NCBI GenBank assembly: GCA_002245135.1
Contig: NGBS01000059.1
Span: 1 to 31,980 of the forward strand
From: Proteromonas lacertae
Taxonomy: Eukaryota > Sar > Bigyra > Opalinata > Proteromonadidae
Reading direction: 5' to 3'
Length of the DNA stretch: 31,980 nt
Shown piece after piece: positions 10,852 to 20,846 of this stretch (positions within the stretch are counted from its first letter, which is position 1; every line of letters begins with the position of its first letter). The notes under the pieces are model-generated. The model ran no database searches. It worked only from the letters and a program-made list of their open reading frames with translations, and had not been told where the DNA came from. The position numbers and the translations under genes are program-made.

Positions 10852-11439
10852 ATGAGTGATATACAAAACGAATTGGATGCTAATATTGAAAAACACTTAC
10901 AAAAAGGTGAAATGTATGAGAATGATATATCTGAAGTAAAATCATTAATCATTAAAGTATTTAAGGATATGTTGGATGGTATGTATTCTGTGATTGAAGA
11001 GTATGAAGATGATCCAGAATGGAGTGAACAACCAGGTGATGATATTGATATAACAATGGAAGAAGAAGAAAAAGTGAAGGAAGAAAAACAAAGTGAATCT
11101 AAATCTAAAAAAAGAAAGGATATAACAAAGTCAGATCCAGATTCACAGATATGCAGTACTTGTGGTAAGAAGAAAGCTAATGATGAATTTGGTTATAAGA
11201 GTGAAGGTGTATTCTATAAATCTTGTACAGAGTGTAGAAATAAGAAGAAGAGAAGATATGAAGAAGTAAAGAAAGGAAGTGATAATAGTGGAGAAGATAA
11301 GAAGCGTAAAGTAGAGAGTAGTTCTACCGCCGAGGGTCGACCAAAGGTAGATATTGCTAAAGTAGAAACACCTACAAGTTCTATCCCGGGGGTAGCTACA
11401 GTAGATCTAACTACATCGCCTACTTGTATAATTAATTAA
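10852..11439 (+). CDS. Zinc-ribbon protein of unknown function
   Basis: 195 residues. The N-terminal half is acidic (runs of Glu and Asp to about residue 85), and a lysine/serine stretch follows. A four-cysteine zinc-ribbon-like motif then spans about residues 100-130: C-x2-C (CSTCGKKK), a 19-residue middle and C-x2-C (SCTECRNKKKRR). A very basic segment, probably a nuclear localisation signal, follows directly. The C-terminal 60 residues are Ser/Thr/Pro-rich and probably disordered. Acidic region plus zinc ribbon plus basic patch fits a nuclear DNA- or RNA-binding protein, but no target can be named. No family was recognised beyond the cysteine pattern. Confidence 0.6.
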   Translation: MSDIQNELDANIEKHLQKGEMYENDISEVKSLIIKVFKDMLDGMYSVIEEYEDDPEWSEQPGDDIDITMEEEEKVKEEKQSESKSKKRKDITKSDPDSQICSTCGKKKANDEFGYKSEGVFYKSCTECRNKKKRRYEEVKKGSDNSGEDKKRKVESSSTAEGRPKVDIAKVETPTSSIPGVATVDLTTSPTCIIN

Positions 11440-11503
11440 CTTTTGGTTTAAAATTCATTTTTATATTTCTATGCGTTTTTATATATAAATAATTTCACAT
11501 AAT

Positions 11504-11887
11504 ATGCCATATAATACATCTATAGTTATGTTAGGTGATATGAAAGATACTTTAAATGGTTTGAAACAAGAACTGTATATTTTATTAGGTTGTGTAGTTC
11601 TATGGGTTCTTTATAAATGCAAGAGAATATGTGCGTGGTGTTATCATAAAGCCTGTCCTCCAGAATTAAGTGAAATATTAGCTGAGCCAGAACCTGCTGT
11701 TCAATTAGCATTAAGAAAATCTACTATTGTTTCTGCTATTCCATTTACTTTAACACCTGAAAATAGTAGAATAAATTCTAGAAATGTTAGTGATAACGAA
11801 GATGAAGAGCAATTAGAAACAGAAATAGAAATTATTCCTATTAATAAACCTGAGACTGAAATTCAAAAACCAATCATAAATATTTAA
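11504..11887 (+). CDS. Small single-pass membrane protein of unknown function
   Basis: 127 residues. A hydrophobic helix at about residues 24-38 (ELYILLGCVVLWVLYKCK) is followed directly by a cysteine- and lysine-rich stretch (KCKRICAWCYHKACPP). The remainder is soluble and acidic, ending in a Glu/Ile/Pro-rich tail. There is no cleavable signal peptide, so the short N-terminus and the membrane helix suggest a signal-anchor topology. The juxtamembrane cysteines could be lipid-modified or bind metal (inference). It lies 64 bp after the zinc-ribbon gene on the same strand. A start at 11528 (MLGDMKD) is possible. Confidence 0.55.
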   Translation: MPYNTSIVMLGDMKDTLNGLKQELYILLGCVVLWVLYKCKRICAWCYHKACPPELSEILAEPEPAVQLALRKSTIVSAIPFTLTPENSRINSRNVSDNEDEEQLETEIEIIPINKPETEIQKPIINI

Positions 11888-12069
11888 TTTTATATATAGA
11901 CTTTTTTCGTATTTGATTTTTGAAAGTTATTTTTTGTACCCCCTTAAATATTACATAAAGAAAAACCGTTTTATTTTTCATTCACACTTTTCTTACTCAT
12001 TTTCAGTATTTTATTTTTTTCATTTTTTTACTTTAATAGAAAATTAATTATTCAATCATTCAATCAAAA

Positions 12070-13242
12070 ATGCCAGCAGACAGAGTCAAACAACCAACCA
12101 ATTCAGAATTATGCTCCCAGCTCCCATTAAAGGGACAGGCTTATGAGTTCTATCAGAAAGTGAGTCGTAACATCCAGCATTTAAAGACATTTTGCGACGA
12201 AATGTATATTCAAAGTTTGGCTTATGATGACAGCAAAAAATCAAAGAAGAAGCAAAGTCCACCACAATTCAACTATATCGAATTAGAGAAGTCAGCTACA
12301 GCAGTTTATTATTGCTTTTCATGTAAGTTTGATAATCAGAAGTTAATTCCCATCAAACATCTAGAGACATTAGATCAAAATGAGTATATGAATTTATACT
12401 TTAGTGACGATGAGATGAAGAGTATAGTAAAACCAAATGTAAAACCGATTAAACCTTTTATTCAACCTCAGTTAAAACAACAACAACCACAACAAGAACC
12501 ACCACCACCACCAACTGTACCTCAAAAACCTAAAAGAGTTTATAAAAGAAGAACTGATACTGTAAAGAAACCTAAAACAAAAGCAGTTATTGATAGTGAT
12601 GATGAATTAATTCATTTAAAGAAAAGAAAGATTGTTAAAGATTCTGATTTTGTTGATGAACCAATGGGTATAATTGTGAAAGATACTGAATCAAGAACAT
12701 CTGCTGATGATTTATTAAGTAGCCAAAGTCCTACCTTTACACCTCCAATGTCACCAAGGTCTGATACTACACTTCTTGATGTTACTGATATTGATATGCT
12801 GGATGCTGAATTGAAATATTTTAATGCTGAATTAACTAAAAAAGATGAAGAAAAACAAAAAGAGATAGAAGAGAAAATTAAACATCAAGATGCAGAGAGA
12901 AAGAAACAAGAAGATGAAGAAAAAAAGAAAAAACAACAAGAAGAAGAAAGAGTTAGAAAAGTACAAGAAGAAGCAGAGAGAAAAAGAAAACAAGAAGAAG
13001 CAGAAAAGAAAAGAAAAGAAGAATTAGTCGTTATTAGAATGCTTCAAGAAGAAGAGAATATGAGACAACAAGAAGAGTTAAGAAAGAAATGGGTATTAGA
13101 ACAAAAGAGACAAATGGAAGAAAAGATGAAAAAAGAAAACGATGAATTAGAAAAGAAGATGGAAGAAGAGTTTAAGAAGAGAATAGAAGAAGAGAAAAGA
13201 AAGAAAGCTGAAGAGTTTGAGAAGATAATGAAGAACTTATAA
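12070..13242 (+). CDS. Coiled-coil protein with nuclear-localisation-like segments, unknown function
   Basis: 390 residues. An ordered N-terminal region (about 1-120, not recognised, with CFSCKF near 80) precedes a Gln/Pro-rich linker with a polyproline run. A strongly basic stretch follows (KPKRVYKRRTD, then KKRKIVKD) that looks like bipartite nuclear localisation signals. From about residue 240 to the end the protein is an almost uninterrupted Glu/Lys/Arg coiled coil or single alpha-helix. The ATG at 12070 follows a T/A-rich leader ending TCAATCAAAA. Charged-helix composition can give spurious similarity to many proteins, so I assign no function. It is the last gene of the four-gene cluster; 13243-13379 beyond it is empty. 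Confidence 0.6.
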   Translation: MPADRVKQPTNSELCSQLPLKGQAYEFYQKVSRNIQHLKTFCDEMYIQSLAYDDSKKSKKKQSPPQFNYIELEKSATAVYYCFSCKFDNQKLIPIKHLETLDQNEYMNLYFSDDEMKSIVKPNVKPIKPFIQPQLKQQQPQQEPPPPPTVPQKPKRVYKRRTDTVKKPKTKAVIDSDDELIHLKKRKIVKDSDFVDEPMGIIVKDTESRTSADDLLSSQSPTFTPPMSPRSDTTLLDVTDIDMLDAELKYFNAELTKKDEEKQKEIEEKIKHQDAERKKQEDEEKKKKQQEEERVRKVQEEAERKRKQEEAEKKRKEELVVIRMLQEEENMRQQEELRKKWVLEQKRQMEEKMKKENDELEKKMEEEFKKRIEEEKRKKAEEFEKIMKNL

Positions 13243-13379
13243 GTATTAATATATACTTTAAATTTGTCTGGTTTATGCTTTAATCCATATACTTGAAAAA
13301 GCACTTTGAATTCAGTACTTTGATAAAAATTGGTGTTTGTTTAATATGTAAAAAATAACATAATTAAAAACATAAAAAA

Positions 13380-13536
13380 TTATACGAAATCATTAAATAG
13401 CGAATTTTTCTTATATACTCTACCATATCTACTTTTTCTACCTTCTGGTGCTGGTTGAATATCTGGTTCTATAGGTTGTGCTTCATTATTTATACTATGA
13501 ATTTGTCTTAATCTAAACTTGCCATTTGTTGTATAT
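13380..13536 (-). pseudogene. 3' part of a small minus-strand reading frame interrupted by the PolB element
   Basis: About 50 codons on the minus strand, AT-rich like the flanks and unlike the element, ending PEGRKSRYGRVYKKN and a short hydrophobic tail before the stop at 13380. The frame enters directly from the element's terminal repeat, so the original start must lie on the far side of the insertion. A ten-codon ATG-led stretch at 21842-21871 on the same strand is the obvious candidate for the 5' part, and the flanking frames agree across the duplicated target. The basic C-terminus is not diagnostic, and whether this was a host gene or part of the neighbouring cluster is unknown. Confidence 0.5.
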
Positions 13537-13917
13537 AGTATATAAATGGGACCCTGGGACATTGTCACAGAGTCCTAACGAGTTTTCTAGGGGTCCGTCC
13601 CTTTCTAGATTCAGAGTTGACTTTTACGGGGCCTTCATCGATTGCATCGATGAAGCTCCCGTAAAGGTCAACTCTGAATCTAGAAGGGGACGGACTCCTA
13701 GAACACTCGTTAGAACTCTGTGACAATGTCCCAGGGTCCCATTTACGTAAAGTTCCTACGGGATTCCTCCTAACGGGGTCTACTTCTCAACGGGGTCTAC
13801 TTCCCTACGGGGACTCCTCTAAGCTATTTCTATATATATCTATGAGACGATCTCCTACGGGTACTCCTGGAAGCTATCTAGAAGTGATGGTTATCTCGGG
13901 ATGATGAAGCTATGTTT
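13537..13917. repeat. Left terminal inverted repeat of the PolB element
   Basis: The outer 39 bp match the reverse complement of the right end. The match resumes after the inserted foldback and continues to about 13917, including the landmarks TTCCTACGGGATTCCTCC and ATGAGACGATCTCCTACGGG. The left copy also has a small tandem duplication of an 18-bp unit beginning AACGGGGTCTACTTC (about 13773-13808) that the right copy has once. The sub-terminal G-rich GACTCC/ACGGGG motifs recur several times in both ends and could be binding sites for an element protein (inference). Confidence 0.8.
13543..13742. repeat. 200-bp foldback (imperfect palindrome) at the left end only
   Basis: The stretch from TGGGACCCTGGGACATTG (13546) to CAATGTCCCAGGGTCCCA (about 13742) folds on itself. 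It has two arms of about 97 bp with six to seven mismatches, several of which would be wobble pairs. The centre is CATCGATTGCATCGATG, near 13642. The right end has only the outermost portion, so the left end carries about 170 extra bases. The short open frames seen on both strands here are by-products of the palindrome. Confidence 0.85.
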
Positions 13918-14006
13918 TCTACTACCCCCCTCACAAAGACTAGAGAATGAATGTCGGAGGTTGATTATCTTAAGATCATTTACTTTGGCTTCTTTGGGGG
14001 TGTTGG

Positions 14007-14414
14007 TTAAGCATTGTCCTCGGTAAAGTCTTCCTCCGGTGATTCCTCATCCTCCTCAGAGAAGGAGGAGGAATCGTCAGAGGAAGACTCCTTGCTCTTG
14101 TTAAGTCTACGTCTCTTATCCTTCAAGTAGCTTCCTAGAGATGCTTTTCTCTTAATTGAATTGCCTACAAGGTACACTTCGTTCTCTTGCTCATTGTCAG
14201 TGTCTTCACTTCCTAAGTCGATCGATCGGTCATCTTCACTGGAGCTATCATCGTCGGTGGATTCATCCTCGGGATGATCGTATTGACGACTCACGTCATA
14301 GTAGTTGCTATTCCTTCTAAGGTCCTTGATTGATGGGAACCTTGCATCAATATAAAGGATCTTCTGACCATCATCTTGAGTGACTTCCCTTCCAAGGATA
14401 TAAGTCGTCTTCAT
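14007..14414 (-). CDS. Acidic/basic nuclear-type protein of the PolB element
   Basis: 135 residues, not recognised. The first 40 residues look folded (TYILGREVTQDDGQKILYID). The rest is a very acidic Ser/Asp/Glu region, then a basic block (IKRKASLGSYLKDKRRRLNK) that resembles a nuclear localisation signal, then another acidic Ser/Glu tail. This charge pattern is seen in histone- or DNA-mimic proteins and in acidic regulators, but no homologue is claimed. It is the most promoter-distal gene of the element's leftward array, 147 bp after the next gene. Confidence 0.55.
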   Translation of the reverse strand: MKTTYILGREVTQDDGQKILYIDARFPSIKDLRRNSNYYDVSRQYDHPEDESTDDDSSSEDDRSIDLGSEDTDNEQENEVYLVGNSIKRKASLGSYLKDKRRRLNKSKESSSDDSSSFSEEDEESPEEDFTEDNA

Positions 14415-14561
14415 CGTCTTTGCTTATAATGTTATCTCCAAGGAATAAAATAAATGATTGCTAAGCACCTCACCAAAGACTACATCGATAAGTAAGTAAA
14501 GTACCTGGGTTATGTTTATAAGCTAGTTACCGATACAATGGCAACTCCAAGGAAGTTCTTG

Positions 14562-15020
14562 TTATGGTAAGATGAGTACCTCGTGACACTTGAGATCAAC
14601 TTCTTCATCTATCTGTAATCGATCCATTGCATACTCCAACTCCAGGTCATTGAGTCGATGCCTTAAGTCTCTTATCGTTGCATCTTGTCCAAGACAACTC
14701 TCCATGTTAATCTTCTCGCAAGTGTCCAAGAGGTTGTAAGCCTTTCCGAAGCTACTACTGATGATCTCGTCTTTACAATAACGAGAGATTGCTTCATCGT
14801 AGAGTATACGTGCTTCTCCACTGACCAGGGAATGATAGATCTGCTCGGCCCTGTTCATCCACATCTCTAACACTAGCCTTTCATTCTCTGATGGTAACTT
14901 CGGGTAGTTGTTATCACTTGGGCAATCTATGGTCTGGAGTAAGTTATTACCGATGGCTTCCATTGATAAGTAATTGCGGGTGATTGTAAGTAGCTCTTTG
15001 AATGACAAGGAAAAGACCAA
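14562..15020 (-). CDS. Small helical protein of the PolB element, unknown function
   Basis: About 152 residues, mostly predicted helical by eye, with a mixed-charge composition and no membrane segment or signal. It lies between the polymerase region and the acidic-protein gene on the same strand. It has moderate G+C like the rest of the element, and its frame looks whole. Small helical proteins beside protein-primed polymerases include single-strand-binding and terminal proteins in other systems, but nothing here allows that assignment. Confidence 0.5.
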   Translation of the reverse strand: MVFSLSFKELLTITRNYLSMEAIGNNLLQTIDCPSDNNYPKLPSENERLVLEMWMNRAEQIYHSLVSGEARILYDEAISRYCKDEIISSSFGKAYNLLDTCEKINMESCLGQDATIRDLRHRLNDLELEYAMDRLQIDEEVDLKCHEVLILP

Positions 15021-15115
15021 CTAGCTATCTCCGATGATTCTTACTCCGGTGACTTTACAAGTACCCTAAACACACGTTAATAGTAAAAGCTATGAGCTTA
15101 TGCGTGTTACTGATC

Positions 15116-18100
15116 TCACCACAACTCATTGAAATCATTATCATCATCCTCTTGATCCTTCGGTAGTATTGAGTAGTGCCCATAAGGCAATGTTCTAATG
15201 TGATCGATAAAGTACCTCTTATCATCAAAGGGAGTGAAGACTCTCTTGGTGGTCTCTACGGTGTAGATGTGCTGATCGAGGACACAGAAGTTCCTGGTCT
15301 TACAATTCATATCCTCCATGGATAGCATGTTGAAGAGAGTCTTGAAGTAGACGTCAAAGTTCTTCTGTTCTCTTAAGGCTTTATTGAGTCCCTTTGCACG
15401 GCTATCACATTCCACGTAGACGGAAGAAGCTTCACTCTTCTCGTAAGCATACATCTTTGGCTTAATCCCGACGAACTGAGTGATTGTATAAAGCTTACCA
15501 TTCTTGTTCTCTTCACATTTCAATAAGTTCAACTTGCCAGTGTCCTTGTAATTGTCATAGACGATTCCTCTATCCCTTAAGATGTCAACGTTGAGATTGC
15601 CAGTGTCCATCATCCGCATGAACTGCTTATGCTCCATAATATCTCGATAGATGTCTTCAGTCTGACACTTGTAAAGCAAGGAGTCGGTATCAGTCATAAG
15701 TAACTTCAAGGAGGATCCATACAAGGGATAGAGAACATCATACCAGAACCTTTGCATCTTCAACTTCGATAAGCATAAGATTGAAGTACCGAGGAAGATG
15801 GGCATGTCAATGAAGCAGGCGGACTTATTGAAATAACATAATCGGAGATCTGGATCTTCTTCATCTAAGTTCTTGAAGGTATCGAACCAGTTGCTGCTAG
15901 CGTACTTTTTAAAGGTCTTCTCGGAGCAGGCTATCTTGATGCTGGATCGTCGTTCCTTACGCTCACAGCTCTTACCATAGATGGAGTTCAACAATAGCTT
16001 ATAAGTATCACTATCGGCAGTACGATTGCTCTTCTTTGCATCTACTCGGTATCGGATCATATCATCCACAAAGGTCTTCATCAGAGGTTCTTCGGTGAAC
16101 TCCAACACACGATGGACACCTTGTATCTTATAACCTTGTTCAACTGCATACTTAAGTGCCTGGTAATGGATTACGTAATTCTTCTTAGGGGTGAGATCGC
16201 AGATCAACTTCTCGGTCTTTACCTTCATGGTCATCTTACCATCCTCTGTTGTTAGCACCAATCCATACTCTTGAGCTAATGCCTGCTGAGTCGGTGATAG
16301 CTGATCGTAAGCGATTGTCTTTCGTTCTGGGAACAAAGGATACTCCTTGAACTTATCATGAAGCTCTCTCGGACACTCGATATCGACTTCAAGAAAGTAT
16401 CCTTTATCCTGGCTCCTTGAACTCCTTCATAGACATGTCATCGTAATAAGGCTTCGAGAGGATTTCTTGAATGACTTCATCGGTCCCCGCAATGAACTTG
16501 AAATCTCCACACGGTAACTTGCTGGAGGACATCGTGGATGGGTATAAGCTATTGTAGTCATTGTACATGATATAAGTAGAAGGCTCCGATGGATCGTAGT
16601 TGTTCTGATACTTGTTGTTGCTAGTGCTATACTTTTCACTTCCCATAGATGAGATACCTCCGTAAAGGCCAGCTATGAAGAAGTCGTAGATGTCTTCCTC
16701 GGAGATCAAGGGGATGCTGATGTGCTCATGCTGGAGGAATGCATCCCACGATAAACTAGGACCAGAGATGTACCAGGCTGGATCTAACTGGAACCCTCCG
16801 AGGATGACATTACGGAAGTTCTCAAAGACACTTGCTAGGATGCCAACATCGACGGCTAAGTAAAGCATGTTGTAATCACCTAAGGACTGACACTTGAACT
16901 TCTTAAACACTTCACAGGCAAAGTTGTACTCCTCCTCATTGATTCCTTTCATATTGAGCTCTGAGTAGAAAGCTTCTTGTGGTGGTAACTCTGGGTCATC
17001 GTACTTGGCTAAGTCATCACAATACTCATAAGGGAAGTAGTTCTTCTGCATGAGGTAAGTCTTGATCAACTCTTCATCATATCCCTTGATCTGGTTCATC
17101 ACATAGAACACCGGGGCAAAGTACTTCTTGAAGTCCCCGGACTGGACTGCCTGACGATGTAAGCACTCTGTAAGAGACTCTAAGCTAGAGGACATGAAGC
17201 AGTAGCTATCAATGAAGGACAATCGTAAGGTTGATATGCTAAGGAACTTCTCATCGGACTTTGGTATCACATCTACTTGACATCTCTTAGCTAACTCTCG
17301 TAGGATGAATGCCTGATCGTAGTTCTTAGCATTGTGGGCTATCACCGGGATTCTCATATAAGCAATCTGGCAAGCTGTGTTACAGGAATTGCATAAGGCT
17401 GCGATGTACTTACCGGTGAAGTGATCATGATGTCTTACCTTATAGTTCTCCTTGGTAAACAACTCACCACAGAAGGCACAGTTAGTTGCTTCATTAAAAG
17501 CTGCCTGATCATCCTTAGTTACTCTCATCACCTTTGGCTTATCACTGATCTCTCGATAATAGTCCTCAATCAACTCTCCGATCAATAGGAACTGACTCAC
17601 TAGCTCTTCTTCTAAGTTCTGATCGGGACTTGTCTTCTTGCCTTCAATGCACCTTGAAGGGAAGTCATCGACTCTACTCCACACAAGGATATGGTAACTA
17701 TATAATACGTGAAGGGACTTCTTGGACTCCTCAGTCTTGCTTTCGTTTAAGGCATTACCATCCTCATCAACGTGGGATACCTTCTTGAAATAGACCTCGG
17801 TATTGTAGTAGATCACAATGGGGATGTATTGCATGTTCTTGTAGTGCTTAAAGAAGCAATGGCTCTTCTCATAATCGTTTGAGTCAGGGAACTCTCTCTT
17901 GATACGGTACTTGATAAGCTTCTGGCAGGGATAACTTTGATGAGTAAGGAACTGCCGGAAGGAAGTTGTTCCTGAGCAACAGTAAGGACAACAAAAGTAA
18001 GTGTTGTGGTTCTTCTTACCGGTGTCTTTGGAGTACAATCTCTTCATAAGGGCGCTGAGACTCTTGACTAGCCAGAAGTGGCCTTCATGGTAGAATAGAT

Positions 18101-19028
18101 TCACATGGGGGTAGTTTAAGTGCTTGTCGATCTTCGGTAAGTAGATTGGAGCTACGCAATGGATATGGTTCTTCTCCTTCTTTGACTCTTCATTGATGAT
18201 CTTAAGACCGAAGATGGAGATGGTAAGGTGGTTCTTCTCCTGGAACTGTTGAATTTTGTTATGATGGAAGTCTAAGTCCATTGGGTAAGTTAACATGCTA
18301 TCATCGACCATGGATAGGAAGGGTTCATATTGCTTCGGACAATTAGGATTAGTACCACAGGAAGGTTTTAAGAACATCACGATGCAGTAAAGGAAGCATC
18401 GATCGTCAGTGTTCTTTACTGTACAACAACACTTCTTATTAGCAATAAACTCTGGCAACTTCGGGATCCTACAACATCCTCCTTGCATGCTATCAAAGAC
18501 TGCTAGCTTTACTTTGACCCCATCTATCGTCTTGAAGATCATCCCTGACTTCTCTTGAGCTAAGTCCTTATTGAGCTTATCATGAATCGCTGCTTGGAAT
18601 AGATCCTGGATGCTCTTCCTATCGATGAAGTTGTTGATTGGGAATGTATCGCACTTGACAGTATAGATCTTGTTGGTGCCTGCGGTCTCTTCGAAGGTAC
18701 AAATCAACGTGATGCTTACTTTGAGGTTCACATGGGCAGTCAGTATCTGCTCCACTCTATCGTAGAATGGTTCATTGCCATAGCATAGTTGATTGACGAA
18801 GGCTTCTGGATTATCTCTTAAGGCCATCTGAGGAGTCTCCATCTGGATTACCCGAGAGTACTCCATGGAAGACAACTCCTTCTCATGCATGTTGAAAACT
18901 CTCTGATCCATAGGTAATGCTCTTGGATCATTAACCATAGGTGGAACTACTGCGTGATCTCTTCTCGGGCTCCTTGAAGTCCTTTGCTTCTTTGCTGGAG
19001 TATTATCGCTAGGTAATGATCTCTTCAT
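15116..19028 (-). pseudogene. Protein-primed family B DNA polymerase with Endo VII-like zinc domain
   Basis: This replication enzyme of the element reads from 19028 leftward. It begins with a basic nuclear-type signal (KKQRTSRSPRR), then a Cys-rich N-terminal region with the DDRCFLYCIVMFLKP pattern and a zinc-finger-like CCPYCC segment, both usual in eukaryotic copies of this family. Next comes an exonuclease region interleaved with a recombination-endonuclease-VII-like motif (CAFCGELF ... HHDHFTGKY ... CNSCN). The polymerase motifs follow: DYNSLYPS (motif A), NSIYGK (motif B) and DTDSLL (motif C). The order and the D-x2-SLYP/DTDS pair place it with DNA_pol_B_2 enzymes of Polintons, adenovirus-like elements and linear plasmids, which prime from a terminal protein. 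The region is broken about once and otherwise well kept. Confidence 0.88.
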
Positions 19029-19226
19029 ACTTCCTGAGAAGTACTTGGAAATTAAAAACTGATAGCTACCAGGTGTTTCACTTCACGTAGAATCCGATCG
19101 TAGACTTCTCCGATGATTCCAATCATGAACTTTTCCGAGGCCTTCTAACTTCACTTCTTCTTCGTTTGCTCCTTTATGTTATTTTGATCGCAGCCAGGAT
19201 AATACTTGCTTATTATGACTTAGCGT

Positions 19227-20846
19227 TTAATGATTAAGTTCTGGTCTCTTGGAGCTAGGTGATTCTACATCGGAGGAGCTTCTACTTCTCTTGGTGGCTG
19301 TGTCTTCATCTTCCTTGGGTGTTGATGTTAGCTTACCAGTGACTTGCCCTTGTAATTCCTCCGACCTCACGGGGTTATTGACTACTGATAATGCTTCTGA
19401 GATTAAAGTCTCCAGCTTCATATCCTTTGAGGTCTCTTCCTTGGCTTTGTTTAACTCTTCGAGTTGTTCTTGTTCCTTCATTTCACTAACAATCTTGCTA
19501 GCATCCTTCATCATCTCATCAGAGTCTTCCTTCGTGGAGTGGTTCTCTTTCTTGTTGTGGTTCTCCCAGTGATAGTAATCATACATCTCGGCATAGTCCT
19601 CGACCTTGATCTTGAACTCCAGGAGATTGCTTAAGTACTTTGCAGTGAAATACTTTAAGTTGATCATCCCATCGTAGAATCTCTTGTACTTCTCCGAGCG
19701 TCGATAGTTGGGTTCTTGGATCGTCTTTAATGTTGATCGGAGCTTCAACACGTTCCTTATAATGCTCTTTACTTGAGTTAAGCACCATGATGGAGTATGC
19801 CTAGCTTCGATGCACTCTTCAATAACCCTTACCTCCTTGAGCTCTTCGATGAACTGAGGTATTGTCAGCTCCTTGAGATCCTCCAAAAGAAGTAGTTCCG
19901 GTACTTCTTCTATCAGTTCGGGACTGTTTCGGTATTGAGTTATCAGCTCCTTGATCTTCTCTTGGCATTTCTTAAAGGCCTTACGTGATCGTGTGTATAA
20001 GCCATAGATATTAAACCTGCTAAGGTACTGCTCTAGCATCGGTCTCTTGATTGTCCTGCTCATGAAGTTAGGAACATCATAGGGAGTAAGCTGGATGAAT
20101 CTTCCCTTGATTGATCTTGCTGAGAAAGCATCTCGCATATTACCATCCTTATCGAATAAACCAATGTCAACCAAGTACAGGTAGTTCTCTTCATCATACT
20201 TATCACTTACCGAGGGTCCGTGAACTTTATAAAACACCTGACCACGTTCACTCCGTTCAAAGAAGTAATCCAGGCATGACAACTGCTCTATCGGATAAGG
20301 AGCTCTATAATCCTACGTGTTGAACCTACTTGAGTCTGGTTGATATCGGGAATACGCATCCTTTAAGATTTTAAGATGGCAATAGCTCCAGTCGATGAAA
20401 CTATCGTAGATCATCATCGTCCATCTCCTTGCAACTTTAATTGCCTTGTAGTTGGGGTTATTGATAAAGTGTCTTGACTGCCATAAGGGAATGATTGAAG
20501 AGTAGCTTATCGGAGGTATCCATCCACAGTCCTTCAGATCTGGATCATCGATAGAAGTCTTGCTCCATGTTATCAACTCACGATAGCTAGAAGTGAACTC
20601 CAGATACTTGCTTAGATCCAGTGCAAGAGTCTCTAAGGTGTTGATTTCATCGGCTGGTTGTTTAGACTCCTTGAACTTCCCCAAGGTGTAATCAACTACG
20701 TCCTTATAGTCCTTTACTGCATCTCGTACTCCTTCAAAGAGCTCCATCTTCTTATCCCAGTAGCTATTGAACATCTCCTGAGTAAGGTTCCTCTTAACAT
20801 CTCCATGATGCTCAGCCACGACTCTAAAGGGATTGTAAGGTTGCAT
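19227..20846 (-). pseudogene. Element gene upstream of the polymerase, unknown function
   Basis: A long, mainly helical product of about 530 codons directly upstream of the polymerase on the same strand. It reads as one gene broken about once, though two adjacent genes cannot be excluded. The N-terminal part is rich in Trp and Tyr (WSKTSIDDPDLKDCGWIPP), the middle is helical, and the last 100 residues are charged coiled coil ending in a Ser/Arg-Lys nuclear-type tail (KRSRSSSDVESPSSKRPE). Position and aromatic content make it a candidate terminal (priming) protein or DNA-binding replication partner, but that is inference from gene order. No capsid or ATPase motifs are visible. Confidence 0.5.

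Noticed and set aside
13526-13723. Plus-strand 65-residue reading frame at the element's left end
   Set aside because: It lies entirely within the foldback palindrome and its sequence is explained by the inverted repeat; no gene features.
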